Shown: positions 25,201-37,309 of the stretch, piece after piece
Layout of the letters: every line of letters begins with the position of its first letter
Position numbering within the stretch: position 1 is the first letter of the stretch
Origin: Agrostemma githago
Lineage: Eukaryota > Streptophyta > Magnoliopsida > Caryophyllales > Caryophyllaceae
NCBI GenBank assembly: GCA_958450325.1
Contig: OY288251.1
Location: 12,418,001-12,482,000, forward strand
DNA: 64,000 bases
Reading direction: 5' to 3'
Position numbers and translations under genes: made by a program
The notes under the pieces: model-generated
The model's database searches: none
Told to the model about the DNA's origin: nothing
Seen by the model: only the letters and a program-made list of their open reading frames with translations

Positions 25201-28163
25201 TTCAGCATGCGTTCCAGCTCGTCCACTTCCGTGCTCCATGATCTCTTCTCGGCATCAGCATCGCCGGATGTCAGCAATTTCTCCAAAGGGTCCCTGTCAA
25301 GATAATCGTCAATATAGCTTTCTATTTCCAAATCAATGACATCTATACTATAACAGGACTCCTCTATCATGGGCTTCCTAAGAGCATGATCGAGACTAAA
25401 AGTCACGGTGTCATCTCCTACGGAGAGTGTGAGCTTCCCATTTTTGACATCGATGATCGCCCCCGCCGTGTGTAGGAAAGGGCGACCGAGGATAATAGGT
25501 ATTATGGCGTCCTCAGCCATGTCTAAGACGACAAATTCTACGGGAATAAAGAATTTCCCCACTTGGACCGGAACATCCTCTAAAACACCTAAAGGATATT
25601 TGACCGATCGATCAGCAATCTGCAGAGTCATATTAGTACATTTTAAAACACACATATTCAATTTCTGACAAATAGAATACGGCATGACACTGACACTAGC
25701 TCCTAAGTCACACAGGGCCTTATCGATAGCTAATGTCCCTATAGTACAAGGGATAGAAAAGCTCCCTGGATCCTTGAGCTTGGGCAGAATACGACTCTGT
25801 AGTAGCGCGCTGCATTCCTCCGTGAAAGCAACTGTCTCAGTTTCACTAAAAGACCGCTTACGAGTTAGTATTTCTTTCATAAATTTCGCGTAAGCAGGAA
25901 CTTGAGTGATCAAATCAGTAAAAGGAACACTTACCTGCAGATTCTTGACGACTTCCATAAACTTACCGAACTGTCGATCAAGCTTTGTCTTACGCTGTCG
26001 GTGGGGAAATGGAAGTATGATCGGGATTGCAGGCTCCTTGACTTGAGACGAGGATGCTTGAGAAGAATTAGCATCCTTAATTGAGACCTGGGGATGAAAA
26101 GTAGAAGAGTCAGGTGTTACGGTTTTCACTCGATCGAGTTCAGGCTAACTCGGTCGAGTTTCATTATACTCGGCCGAGTCACCTGACAGCACTCGATCGA
26201 GTGGTATCACTGGGAGGCTTCTGATCGGTTCTTGGGGGTCAACTCGATCGAGTGGGGTGACACCACTCGATCGAGTGACCCCCAACTCGATCGAGTCAGG
26301 TGTGACTCGGTCGAGTTGACTACGTGATTGCTCTCTGGTTGATTTTTGGGGGTCTACTCGATCGAGTGAGGTGGTGTTACTCGATCGAGTGACCTCCATC
26401 CGTGGCCTGCCACGTGCTTCGTCTTTTAGCTCTTGCTTCTCCAACTCCGTCTCATCAACCACAACATACTCCTCGGGCATCTTTGGACCATCGTAATGGG
26501 TTCCGCTTCTCAATGTGATCGCATTTGCTTGCTCATGTGATTGCTCGCCTTGAGGAGGTAGACTACCCGGTGGCCTAACTTGCTTTTGGGTGGCAAGTTG
26601 TGCTACTTGGGTGTCTAGGATCTTGTTATGTGCAAGTATCTGGTTGACTTGGGTTTCTAGCTTATTATGACTTTGAATACCTTGCATCAATAAAGCTTTG
26701 ATCTCCGCATACTCGGTGTTGGTTGGAGCTTGAGCTTGGGCTTGGTTTTGGTTTTGTGGGACCGGCTGAAATTGTTGTTGGTTCCCCCACCCTTGTTGGT
26801 TACCCCAAGGTTGGTTACCCCAAGGTTGGTTATTGCCCCATTGTTGGTTCCCCCAATTTTGTTGGTAACCCCAATTTTGTTGCCCTCCTTGGAATTGTTG
26901 TCGGTTATTGCTATGGCTTTGGGAGGGTCGGTTATGGGGTGCTACATATGGGACGGTTTTGTTACCGCCGGGTGGTGGTGGGTTAAGGACGTTTTGACTC
27001 CTATAAGACAACAACGACTTGCCATAGCCCGGTTGGTTCATGTAAAGGAGGTGTGGTCTCATGGATTGGAATGCGTTCGCCGTTTCCAAACTCACACACT
27101 CTTGGGCATAATGACCCGTATTCCCACAATTCTCACAAACAACCTCGGACATTGCATTAACTTGGTACATACCGCCCTGTTGTTGTTGATTTTGGGTTCT
27201 AGCAAGCTCCATGGAATCAAGCCGTTTAGTTAAAGCGGCTAGGTGGCTAACTATGGCATTTGATGACTCGGAGTCACCACTATTTCCCCGGGTGTTACCT
27301 CGTGGATTTCCCCAACGAGAGTGATGAGTAGCCATATCTTCAATCAACTTCCATGCTTTATCATCATCAACGTTGTTTTGGAACCTGCCATTAGCTGCAG
27401 AATCGAGCGTAGCTCGGCAATCGTCATATAAACCATTATAGAATTGATTGCACAAAAACCATACCTCGAATCCGTGATGTGGACACTCCTTGACTAGCTT
27501 TTTAAACCTTACCCACGCCTCGTGGATATTCTCGTGAGATGTCTGTCGGAAGTTAGTAATCTGACTCCTCAACATGTTGGTCTTCTGCGGCGTGTAGTAG
27601 TGCTTATAAAAAGCTAAGGCTAGGGAGTTTCAATCTGTGATTCCCTCAGAAACGCGGTCTAAATCCGTGATCCAGTCTCTTGCGTTATCGCGTAGGGAGA
27701 ACATGAATAGCATCTCCATCACCTCTTCTTGAGTCACTCCCGCGGGGAGTGGTATAGTTGAGCAATAATCGGTGAAGAGCTTCATGTGCTTCGCCGGGTC
27801 TTCATCGGGGCCTCCACCGAATTGATTTCGCTCCACCAATGTAATAAAGGCGGGGCGAATCTCGAACGTACCCGTAGTGGCGGTGGGCCTCTTCAACGGT
27901 TTCGGTAGGGCACTTTGCTCCGGCTCGGAATGGCTAGCAAGTTTGGGAGGCATCTTGACTAGCGGTGTCTCGGGGGCAGTAGTGGAGTTATCCTCTTCAA
28001 AGGACAGTGCTTCGGATATGTGCTCGTCGTCCGAATGTTCCACTGATTCTGATCTTTCTGTCTCAGCAATCTCCTTGTAGAAATTCCTAGACCTGCGGAG
28101 AGTTCTCTCTGGTTCAGGATCGAATGGTGGTATGTAGCCTGAAATTCGAGAGGACCTGGGCAT
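22230..28163 (-). pseudogene. Athila gag-pol polyprotein, one frame with three stops
   Basis: A single minus frame runs from the ATG at 28163 (MPRSSRISG) to 22230, about 1977 codons, broken only by three stops: TGA at 27630-27632, TAG at 26145-26147 and TAG at 23673-23675. Domains in order: retrotransposon gag (about 27900-27330); CCHC zinc knuckle CENCGNTGHYAQEC (about 27098-27139); a variable linker with palindrome-encoded repeats (26127-26391); protease with LCDLGAS (about 25700); reverse transcriptase with FMDD (about 24381-24395); RNase H with CDASDYAVGAVLG (about 23920-23955) and TDHAALKYLL; integrase HHCC zinc finger (CDACQ, about 23200); and catalytic motifs in GIDYQGPF, VISDGGSHF and SGQVEISN. 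Two stops fit TGG-to-TGA and CAG-to-TAG changes. The polyprotein would package, copy and integrate the element. Confidence 0.93.
26127..26391. repeat. Palindrome cluster inside the gag-pol reading frame
   Basis: Ten copies of ACTCG(A/G)(T/C)CGAGT are packed into 265 bp of coding sequence, between gag and protease. Eight can be read as ACTCGATCGAGT or ACTCGGTCGAGT and one as ACTCGGCCGAGT. In the element's frame they read mostly as LDRV or TRSS, with Pro/Ser-rich spacers, so the frame tolerates them. The in-frame TAG at 26145 lies inside the cluster. Confidence 0.9.
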
Positions 28164-28273
28164 ACGAGGAAGCTACAGGAGAAATGTGAGAAACGGTCTC
28201 AAGGAACTGAAGTTCCTCGAGACAAGCAATCAAAAGGCTAAAACACAAAACAAGTAAATAAATAACACCGTGT

Positions 28274-28290
28274 CCCCGGCGACGGCGCCA
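28274..28290 (-). other. Athila primer-binding site
   Basis: On the minus strand TGGCGCCGTCGCCGGGG follows the 5' LTR end after the spacer AAATT. It is complementary to a tRNA-Asp 3' end in known Athila elements; the tRNA assignment is from family knowledge. Confidence 0.85.
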
Positions 28291-28295
28291 AAATT

Positions 28296-28586
28296 TGACA
28301 GGGGTAGTCGTATCCCTAATCAAAGATACCCTAAGGTTCACTAACTAATGTAGATAATGAAGTAGGGGTCGAACCTCAAGGAGACGGGACTCAAATACTT
28401 GCTCTAAGGTCTAGACTAAAGATTGCAGGTCACTGTTTTTCAGTTTGTTTTAAGTGGACTAACAACTAACTGCTATAGGATAAATCAATAATAAAAAAAG
28501 GTCTAGGGTCTCAGGTTCACAATGAATGTCAATCAGGTCAGGGAGTCAACTAACAGGTCAATAATCGAACTGTCTAAGGTGTAGGT
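28296..28586 (-). repeat. Athila 5' LTR, first part (inner end)
   Basis: It begins TGACAGGGG and matches 16631-16921. It stops at TAGGT, the target site of the nested Copia element, and the LTR resumes at 34818. Confidence 0.95.
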
Positions 28587-29062
28587 TGTTAGATTTAATC
28601 TGACCCAAGACTGAAACTTCATACTAAATTAATTGGTATACTGAATAGACCGAATAGCGGAAGCGTACCTGACTCAATTGGAGAAGGGAATTGGAATTGG
28701 AATTACCCGATTATAGTCTTCTAACAGACACACTCGCCTTTTGGGTTTCTCCATACCGATGGGATATATGTGAGAGTAGGTCAAAGTGTGCTGTCAGGGA
28801 CCATAACCCTGACTATATATAGGGAGGGATATGAAACCCTGGTAACCTATATCAGTCGCCTTTAGTGGATAAGCCCATCATATATCCCATAAAGCCCTAA
28901 AGGGTCTCTACACCATTATAGTATCCGACCCATACTTTATAAGACGTAAATAAGCCCGTATCATTTGTATTATGACGGATCACGTATTTGGGCTCAACTT
29001 TAATGATAGCTAACAAATACAATATTGTCCACATATATTGTATTAGACCCATAATTCTTACA
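28587..29062 (-). repeat. 3' LTR of nested Copia element
   Basis: TGTTAGATTT...ATTCTTACA, 476 bp. It lacks the 13-bp ATGTCCAAATAAT-type insert present in the other LTR near 34760. Confidence 0.95.
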
Positions 29063-29449
29063 ATCTCCCACTTGGGTCATATACTAGTATATGTAGGACA
29101 CTGAAGTGTATTCATTATAACCGTATGAGCTCAATAGTGCTATCAAACATTCTAACCGTCTTATGCAATTCGGTCCATTAATCATATGTACATAGAACCA
29201 AAGCGGCCTTTGCCACAGTTTGTCGTAACAGGACCCATCAATGATCACATATGCAAACATGACTAACGACATGAATCTAGTATAGGAGTGTAGCATGGAA
29301 ACAGCAACCGAATGTGATCCAAATATGCATATTTCCAACTGGTCCACCTTAAGCCTTAGTGAGATCAACCAAATAAAACAGAGTGAAACTGATAACCGTA
29401 AACTTTATTTCTGCAGAACTGAATAACTGTATACCATAACGTGTCTAAT

Positions 29450-29600
29450 GTGACAAACTCCCACTTAACCTGAATATCCTTAGAACCAAAGCACCCATTT
29501 GAGCAATATGCTCAAGAAAGACCGTGGGTGGTAATTCCTTAATAAGCGGATCCGCAAAAATGGAGTTTGTACATACATATCTTGGACGTCTTTCACTCTG
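29450..29600 (-). pseudogene. Copia pol C-terminal remnant
   Basis: The minus strand reads FADPLIKELPP, then TVFLEHIAQMGALV (about 29475-29555), preceded by a TNS tripeptide. This is the conserved extreme C-terminus of Copia pol (consensus LADPLTKGLPP...EH..MG). It confirms the family and orientation. No RT, integrase or gag could be read in the remaining interior. Confidence 0.75.
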
Positions 29601-32600
29601 AATCGTTTCTATAACAACACATAACTTATATTGTTATTTGAAACTATAATAACCATCATTTTGTCACAAATAACTTAAATGGTCTTTCAATACCGAACTT
29701 AATTTGCAGCCTTGTGACAAACAAACATGACTAAATAGGAGTCGAAATACCGAATGATCTCAACCTGAACCGATCTCCCATATGATAACATTGTTTTGCT
29801 CCAAATATAAATGACAAACAATATTTGGCTGCCCGTAGTGGATCTCAATATCCTACTGATGTCCCTTAATATCTGTCAATTAAACTATATAATGTACACA
29901 ATATCCAAACATGTACAAAATAAGTTTAATTATTACCTTATTACTCAAACACGTGAAAAAATTTCTGAAATACATGGATTTAAGTAAACTGTACTTTCTG
30001 GATATGAATATTTCTTTAAGGACATTAATGAAACTGCATTAGTTCCATTTACTGAAAGGGTATAAAACTTGATATATTTTCATACTCCCACTGAATCTTG
30101 AGTATCTACAATCATGTACCACATCCATACAAAACCAAATGAGATGATATCATAGTAGATAGATGTACTCTTAGACGGAAAACCTTATTTGAGTTTTCAT
30201 TGGATGATTATTAACCTTAATTTGCAGAAACTTTACCTTGAATCTATTGAGTCAAGATTTCCAGTATCTGCAACAATGGGTCTATCAATGTCACCATTGA
30301 CAAACCTGTCTTTACCATTAATCCAATGTAACTCAAGATATATATAACCGGATATGCCAACTGTCTTTATAGTCATTATTGACAAGACAAACCTTACTGT
30401 CTCATTACCGAATGAGTTCGTCTTGGTAACAAATAACCATTTGAAACCAATATGCTTTATACTTTTAGGTAATGAAACAATTCCAAAGTGTCTTTATTGT
30501 CGAATGACATAATACTTTATTGATGACATATATAAATTCACATGTATTAGTTAGAACTTTCAATGATTCGGTAAAATGCTGAATGAATACTTTTCTACCG
30601 TTTCATCATCTAACTCTTACTCTTGAATATATGCAATATATAAATTTATTATTACACTGTAATATGTCAGTCCTGACATGAAAACAATGTAATCCTCTGA
30701 AACTGCATTCATTCTTTCCTTAGTGAATTTCTTTAATAACAATTGTTCTTGAGTTATTTGAGTTTGTTTTACTAAAATGATCTTACGATCCTTTATAATG
30801 AGACACAAGATCATTTCATAAAGTCTCATTTCTTCCCCCCAAACTCAATAACCTCAATGAACCCATATTATCCGTCTCAAAATAACTTGCGTTTGGGATC
30901 ATTACTTTATATATTACCCTTAATCCTTATAAAGTTTTACAATAAAATAATTATTGATTGTCCTTAAATCCAACTATGTTACCTTAGAAAAAAATATTCT
31001 TAATTAGTTGGACATACCTTAGGTGTAAATAAATTACACTATAATTAATCAATCAATAATATTGTTGTAACTTTATCCAAAAAATCAAGCTGCAATTCTA
31101 AAGTTAGTTCTAGATCAGTTATCTAAGAAAGAGTTTGAATAATCATACTCATTCCAAGCCCCAAGATCTTACTTTGCACACATAATACACCATACATATT
31201 TAGACCTTCATATGGTGCGATATTTAATGTAAGATCGAACTTCTCTAGAAATTATCCGAAATAACCTTAACATTCTTATCCTGAATAGTCAAATTGTCAA
31301 AGTGTTTCCACTTATGATCAACTGACATCTTTAATCTTTTACCGAGCAACATATCTCAGTCAAATATGTGATAAAAACGTCTAGGAACTTAAAACTTCTC
31401 AAAATCGAGATATAAATATCATATATAATTTTGTCTACAAATTATTATAGTGATGTGAACTAATACAACTTAAAACATAAAGTAGTTCACATACTCTTAT
31501 ATATCAATTATAAGACATCCAAAGTCCTTTTGATATCTATTTTCTCTTTTCGTCTTTATTCCCCTTCAATATGATCCGAAGTAGAAGGGTCAATAATTTC
31601 ATTTTGACACAAAACTTTAATAAACCTTTTAATGTGTCATACCGAAAAGAAATTATTGTCCTCAATTCTTTATATCCACTGGAATTTTAATGCAAATAAT
31701 TCCAATCTAAACTATATAAAGCTATCAAAAATGACAGTTTTACCATTATTTGAATTAGAAAAATACAAAATTAACTATTTCTCGATGGACAGTAAAACAA
31801 AATTTGGCCAAACGAAAAATAATTAAACTCCACCAAAAGGCAATACCAAAAATATTTTTCAAATTCAAATAAAATAACAAGTCATTAATGATAACTAAAT
31901 TAGCTGATTATCTCAAACACAAATGATGACATGCCCCAAATAGATGAATCTTTAATCACCAATTGACATACAACCTTTTAGACTTACTTCTACTTGCATT
32001 AATGTACTTATGTGAATGAAAAACCAAATCCACCCACAAAACATAATTGGATATAATGAATAACTTTAGACGACAAATCTTAAATGAGATGTGTATCCTT
32101 ACCGACACGCGATGAGGCGTACAAACTGGTACTATATTCCTTATGTGTCCATGCTCATAACAAGCAACCAATAAACTTTATCTTGTTATTCTTTTACTTG
32201 GACACTTGCAGCTTATTTAATAGAAATAATGCCCTTTTAATATGTCCTTAATGTCGCATTAAACAATCATTAAACACATGCATTAAATTTTCTACTCCAC
32301 AAAAAACTCGTGAGTCCACACGATATTTTCATCCTTATGAGTAGCACAATCATACCTTTCTAATGCTGTATTATGATTGTGATGACCCAAAATAAATATT
32401 TACATTCTCTTACCATTCATTTAAATAAACGGCGTCACCCGAATAGAGAATGTAATCTGAATATGACAGATATAATGAAGATTAATGTCAAATTTGATGA
32501 ACAAAACAATATTCTCATATTTTGAATAAATTCAAACAGTATATAGTGTTTTTGCAAATTTAACATTTAGCCGTTGGGCATAAAATATTATCTAAGCATC

Positions 32601-34308
32601 GACACTACAATTAAATAATCGTGATCAAATATTGACGATAAACTCATGTCGAACACTAAGCCTTCCTTTGGGCCGACTTAGCATACACGTGAAAATACCG
32701 GGTAATCGTCACATATTTATCACCCGAAATTGTATATGTATTCGGCCAAATAATGGCCTTCCTTTGGGCCGACCATTATCCGCATGATTACACGTACAAC
32801 CAAACTTAAAAAACCAAATGTTTGAATTTATCTCCATTGAAAAAACTGTATGGACATAAGCCTTATGAGTGTCATAAACTTAAGGACACTCCCTTAATTT
32901 AACTTGTAATTCAGATTCGAATATTAGCATTCCCATCATAACAAGATACCTAGCACAACATTTAATCTCATCTTTGGACGATAATTAGACTTGTAAGTGG
33001 TACTCTTGGTGTAGTAATCAAATATTAACAGTAAGATCATGTCAAATGTCAAGTCTTCCTTTGGGCCGACTTAACATCTACACGAGAACCGAATAACTGT
33101 TACATATTTATCACCACAAGTATGATTGAATTTCGGCCAAATAATGGACTTCCTTTGGGCCGACCATTACCCGCATGAAATTCAATCACACACAATCATC
33201 TAATTATTTAAATTATCTAATCTACGCAATAGAGGTTACTTTGACAACGTATTGTTTCGATCAAACAATCCAAAACATTAGACGTCTTATAAAAAAACCA
33301 AATAGCCAATATCATTGTAACTGAAATCAAGCTCCTTTAATCAAACCGTAATTAACAAGTGACTGAAACCTCAAATGATAAGAGAAATTATAACCCAAAT
33401 TAGTTCTTCTATCATACAAGTCAACTTGTCAATTATAAATACGCGATAATAATCGCAACCAAAATTCTAAACAGGTCCCAATTCATACATAAAACTATAA
33501 TATGTGATAATAATCAAACATATACATCATATGACTGAATACCAAACAAAATAATGAACCAAATGCAATCGATTTAAAAATTAGAGACCGTTTAAACTGA
33601 ATACTCAATTATAAGAATCTGAAACTTAATATCTGAAACATAAATCTTTAATCCGTATATAACTGTATCGATTGCATACAAAAAAAAAAAAAATCCAAAC
33701 ATATACTCCATACATAATCAATCATAATATCACATCACATAATTCTTGACTGTAACCGTATAAGAAAAATTGACGAACAGACGTATTCCTGACGGTAAAT
33801 AAATAATCCAATTTAACTTAACCGATACGACTTAATCGACGTATTACACTGAAAAAAAACATTGAGGCCAATAATAAATGTGAATCAAATACAAATATCA
33901 GTCGAAAAAGAAGTCCCAAACTAGAGTCAAGCGGCAAAGTTCTCACGTTAAGCATAATCAATATGAATATGATGATGCAACAATGACGCAGCAGGCCCAA
34001 AAAAAAAAAAAAAAATCAATCTCAGCGTGAAGGGTGAGACCAAAAAAAAACAGCAATGCATATATGACTATCAAAATTGCAATCATAACAGTTTGAATGT
34101 TGATTTTAATTATCATGGCTAAAACACGGCTAAGATACTTCATAATATATGCAATATGATTATCACGGTTAAAATAACGCTAAGCGAAAAAATCGAAAGC
34201 GAACCACAAATCAAATCAAATAAATCTGATCCGTATAATCATAATAACACCAGTTGAAACACAAGAACAAAACCGAATCAACTGTCCCAAATAATTCAAT
34301 ATGAAGAC
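29601..34308 (-). other. Interior of nested Copia element, no coding capacity seen
   Basis: AT-rich sequence with stops in all frames. It contains a diverged direct repeat of about 390 bp spacing (near 32615-32800 and 33010-33200). Each copy has two CCTTTGGGCCGAC words, four in all; by position these lie in the 5' leader. An A-run at about 33680 and another at 33999-34014 are also present. Confidence 0.55.
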
Positions 34309-34323
34309 GGCTCTGATACCACT

Positions 34324-34812
34324 TGTTAGATTTAATCTGACCCAAGACTGAAACTTCATACTAAATTAATTGGTATACTGAATAGACCGAATAGCGGAAG
34401 CGTACCTGACTCAATTGGAGAAGGGAATTGGAATTGGAATTACCCGATTATAGTCTTCTAACAGACACACTCGCATTTTGGGTTTCTCCATACCGATGGG
34501 ATATATGTGAGAGTAGGTCAAAGTGTGCTGTCAGGGACCATAACCCTGACTATATATAGGGAGGGATATGAAACCCTGGTAACCTATATCAGTCACCTTT
34601 AGTGGATAAGCCCATCATATATCCCATAAAGCCCTAAAGGGTCTCTACACCATTATAGTATCCGACCCATACTTTATAAGACGTAAATAAGCCCGTATCA
34701 TTTGTATTATGACGGATCACGTATTTGGGCTCAACTTTAATGATAGCTAACAAATACAATATGTCCAAATAATATTGTCCACATATATTGTATTAGACCC
34801 ATAATTCTTACA
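34324..34812 (-). repeat. 5' LTR of nested Copia element
   Basis: TGTTAGATTT...ATTCTTACA, 489 bp, next to the primer-binding site at its left. It differs from the other LTR at GCATTTTGG/GCCTTTTGG and GTCACC/GTCGCC and by a 13-bp indel. Confidence 0.95.
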
Positions 34813-34817
34813 TAGGT

Positions 34818-35912
34818 CCGGTCGGTACTACTACAAACTTTAGAACTAAACTTAACCTGCGGTCGCTAGAATTAAGCTAGTCTACCCAAAATGTCGTGAC
34901 CTAATTAGTCCTTAACCCGGTCGGCGAAAAGTCTTAATTGTGATACTAACTAATTAATCCTGGCCAGTAATTAATCAATCAGAATTAAAACAACATTCAG
35001 GTGACAGTTCATATGATCAGAGACAGGTCAATTTTCTATAACCCAATTAACACCCATCGATCCCCTCAAACCCTAGATAGAAATTAGCTACTCATAATGA
35101 TCGTAAATAAACTAACGGAATGTGAATTGCAATTAACCATGATGGATGCGAATCAAATCAAACTACGAGACTGAAATCAGATAACTACGAAAACTAAGGG
35201 TGAATTAAGACAAGAATTAAACTAGGGAATTAAAACAAGAATTAAACTAGAGAATTGAAATTAAAATTAAAATCAAAATTAAAGTAGCGATACCGAAGAA
35301 TTTGAGATCTGAAAAGGAAGAACAGAGTACGATGAATCTTGTGAAGGAAAAGCGGAATGAACGTAACTTCTATTCTAGCCAAAACTAACGTAATGTTTTT
35401 TTTTGTGTTCGAAATCAAAAGTCAAAAGTCCAAAAAGTAAAGTCTGACAATCCTCCTCCAACTGATTTAAAAGAATTCAGTTGGACTTACAAAGCAGGCC
35501 CAAAATTCTAAATAAAAGAAAATCCAATTTGCGGCCTGAATGCGAGGCACTCGATCGAGTACATGCGTGCACTCGATCGAGTGGATCCGTATCTGCAGCT
35601 TTATCACGGAAATCGGCACTCGATCGAGTGCTTAGCACCACTCGATCGAGTGGGTGCTGCTGAGCTCGTCATTGACATATTCATTTGCTTCTCGGCTTTT
35701 TCGTTTTCTTCCTCGTCCTTCGTCCTCGTCTCGGTTATCTGGGCTATCACTCCTAAATATGTTCGAAATTGCACTTAACCTGCAAAATAGCACGAGAACC
35801 GACAGTATCGACTTTCTAATAGAAATCGACATTAAACATATAATTATGGAAGAAGAAAAGCTTAAAAACGGTTGTCAGGGACAATAAAATACGATATAAA
35901 ATATGTTGATCA
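34818..35912 (-). repeat. Athila 5' LTR, second part (outer end)
   Basis: It continues the LTR interrupted at 28586, matches 16922-18016 and ends TTGATCA before the GATTT target duplication. It includes the four-palindrome cluster at about 35547-35653. Confidence 0.95.
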
Positions 35913-35917
35913 GATTT

Positions 35918-36660
35918 ATGGGAATTATGTTTTATTTATGTCAGGTTAATAATATGCTAACATTTTCCCGCTGGAAATTTGCGAGTGTTTCTCCCGTTTA
36001 ATGTGTTTCCCCATGCACATCAATTGCTCGATGAATCGTCTCTTACAAATTTTTGTTGGTATTTTGTTTCTTGGTGCATTTGTTGTGCACATTACCTGCT
36101 TGATAATTTGACTCGGGTCAATTTGGCATTGTGCTGATAGAGTATGTGTATTGATGGAGAAAAAGGGTGAACGTGTAAAATGGTGGAACAATGTCGAAGT
36201 TTGGCACGGTTGAAGGTTAGAAATATAGATTGGAATAAAGAAGAAAAAAAAAGTTTTTTACCAACTCATGTAAAGCAACCTGCTATTGTAGGTAAAAAAT
36301 GAAAGGAGAGTGAAGAAAGATAAATGAAGAGATAGTTTAGATTTTTATGGGTTAATCTCGAGTTGGGAGTAATATGAGAAGGACCCTCATAGTTTGGATT
36401 AATATCATTAAATTTTCAAAAAAAAAAAGTAATTAATCGTTACAACGTGATTACATTTTCAAATAGTAACAAAAAAAACAATATCGACCTCACATTAAAA
36501 CAAATCGATGGAACTAAGTAAACTGACCCATTATCTAAAATTAGCCAATGGGATCGGCCTACCTATTCGGCCCGTGCCTCTCAGCTGTTAGACCGAACCA
36601 AAAACAGGGTTCGGCCCGACCAGGCCTCCCCTACTCCTGGGAGTGCTGTTTTTCGTCATC
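35918..36660. other. Unassigned DNA right of the Athila element
   Basis: No convincing gene. Short open frames on the minus strand near 35946-36191 have no recognisable motif. It has poly-A tracts near 36245 and 36420. It may be the continuation of the region left of 16626, before the Athila insertion. Confidence 0.35.
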
Positions 36661-36669
36661 GGCATTTCA

Positions 36670-37150
36670 GCGATGTCGTCGGCGCTTTTTAATATAAAAG
36701 ACGATCTTGCCATTGCCTTAATTAGATTAGTTAACTAATGTTATGTAATTTTAGAAGTTAGATTAGTTATTGAAACTCGTTAATGAAGCGGTTTTTAATT
36801 TTTCAAACCGTTCCGTTATTATCTTGTCCTTATTATATATCCACTCAAACTCCACTCATTATATTTAATTTAATTTTCTCCCACTTAAAAAAAACGTCTT
36901 TTCTTTAGAGAAACCCGACTTTTCTAGAAACCCGACTTTTCTAGAAATTAGGTTGTCGGCGCTTTTTAATGTGAAAAGACAACAACGTTCTTCCCTAATT
37001 ACATTCACTAACTTTGTTAATGAAATTAAAAAGTTTAATCATGTTAATGAAACTCGATAATGAAACGGTTTTTTTTTTAAAACCGTCATTTTATTATGTT
37101 ACGGATTATGTTATGTTATATATCATCCCCACCCACAACAACACTAATAT
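36670..37150. repeat. Diverged direct duplication (about 280 bp)
   Basis: The phrase GTCGGCGCTTTTTAAT occurs at about 36680 and 36955. Each is followed by AAAGAC, an AATGAAACTCG(T/A)TAATGAA(G/A)CGG phrase and a TTATGTT/TTAT stretch. The copies have diverged considerably. Nature unknown. Confidence 0.55.
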
Positions 37151-37309
37151 TATTAATAATATTAAAATTGTATTAATAGGCGATTTTAGCAGGTTTTAGA
37201 ATCAAATATAGATAATATTTTACTAAGGTTTATCAACAATGTTCATTTGTGTTCGAGAGGTTGTGGGTTCGAGCCTTGGTAATTATAAATTTCTGTAATT
37301 TTGCATCTG

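Larger units (their letters stand above)
28587..34812 (-). mobile_element. Nested Copia LTR retrotransposon, coding-dead
   Basis: It inserted into the Athila 5' LTR with a perfect TAGGT duplication (28582-28586 and 34813-34817). LTRs of 476 and 489 bp bound it. Minus orientation is shown by the polypurine tract ATCTCCCACTTGGG beside the left LTR (29063 on) and by a primer-binding site beside the right LTR (plus-strand GGCTCTGATACCACT, about 34309-34323; initiator tRNA-Met type). The LTRs differ by two substitutions and one 13-bp indel, so the insertion is recent, yet the 5.3 kb interior has no substantial reading frame. Confidence 0.95.
16631..35912 (-). mobile_element. Athila-type Gypsy LTR retrotransposon, complete but interrupted
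   Basis: The element is bounded by GATTT target duplications at 16626-16630 and 35913-35917 and by TGACAGGGG...TTGATCA LTRs. Without the nested Copia insert it is about 13.05 kb. In minus-strand order it has the 5' LTR (right), a primer-binding site TGGCGCCGTCGCCGGGG (28274-28290, tRNA-Asp type), gag-pol, a palindrome-bearing spacer, an env-like gene, a long 3' region, a purine-rich tract GGTTTGGGGGAGTT (18017-18030) and the 3' LTR (left). This order, size and PBS are characteristic of the Athila lineage. The LTRs differ at roughly a dozen positions in 1386, which indicates a recent insertion. It landed just right of the decayed Copia LTR. Confidence 0.95.

Noticed and set aside
26723..27233. 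87- and 167-codon plus-strand frames
   Set aside because: They are antisense shadows of the Gln/Asn/Gly-rich gag linker.
37240..37280. GTGGGTTCGAGCC, resembling a tRNA B-box or SINE promoter
   Set aside because: No matching A-box at the right distance, no cloverleaf and no tRNA-like body.
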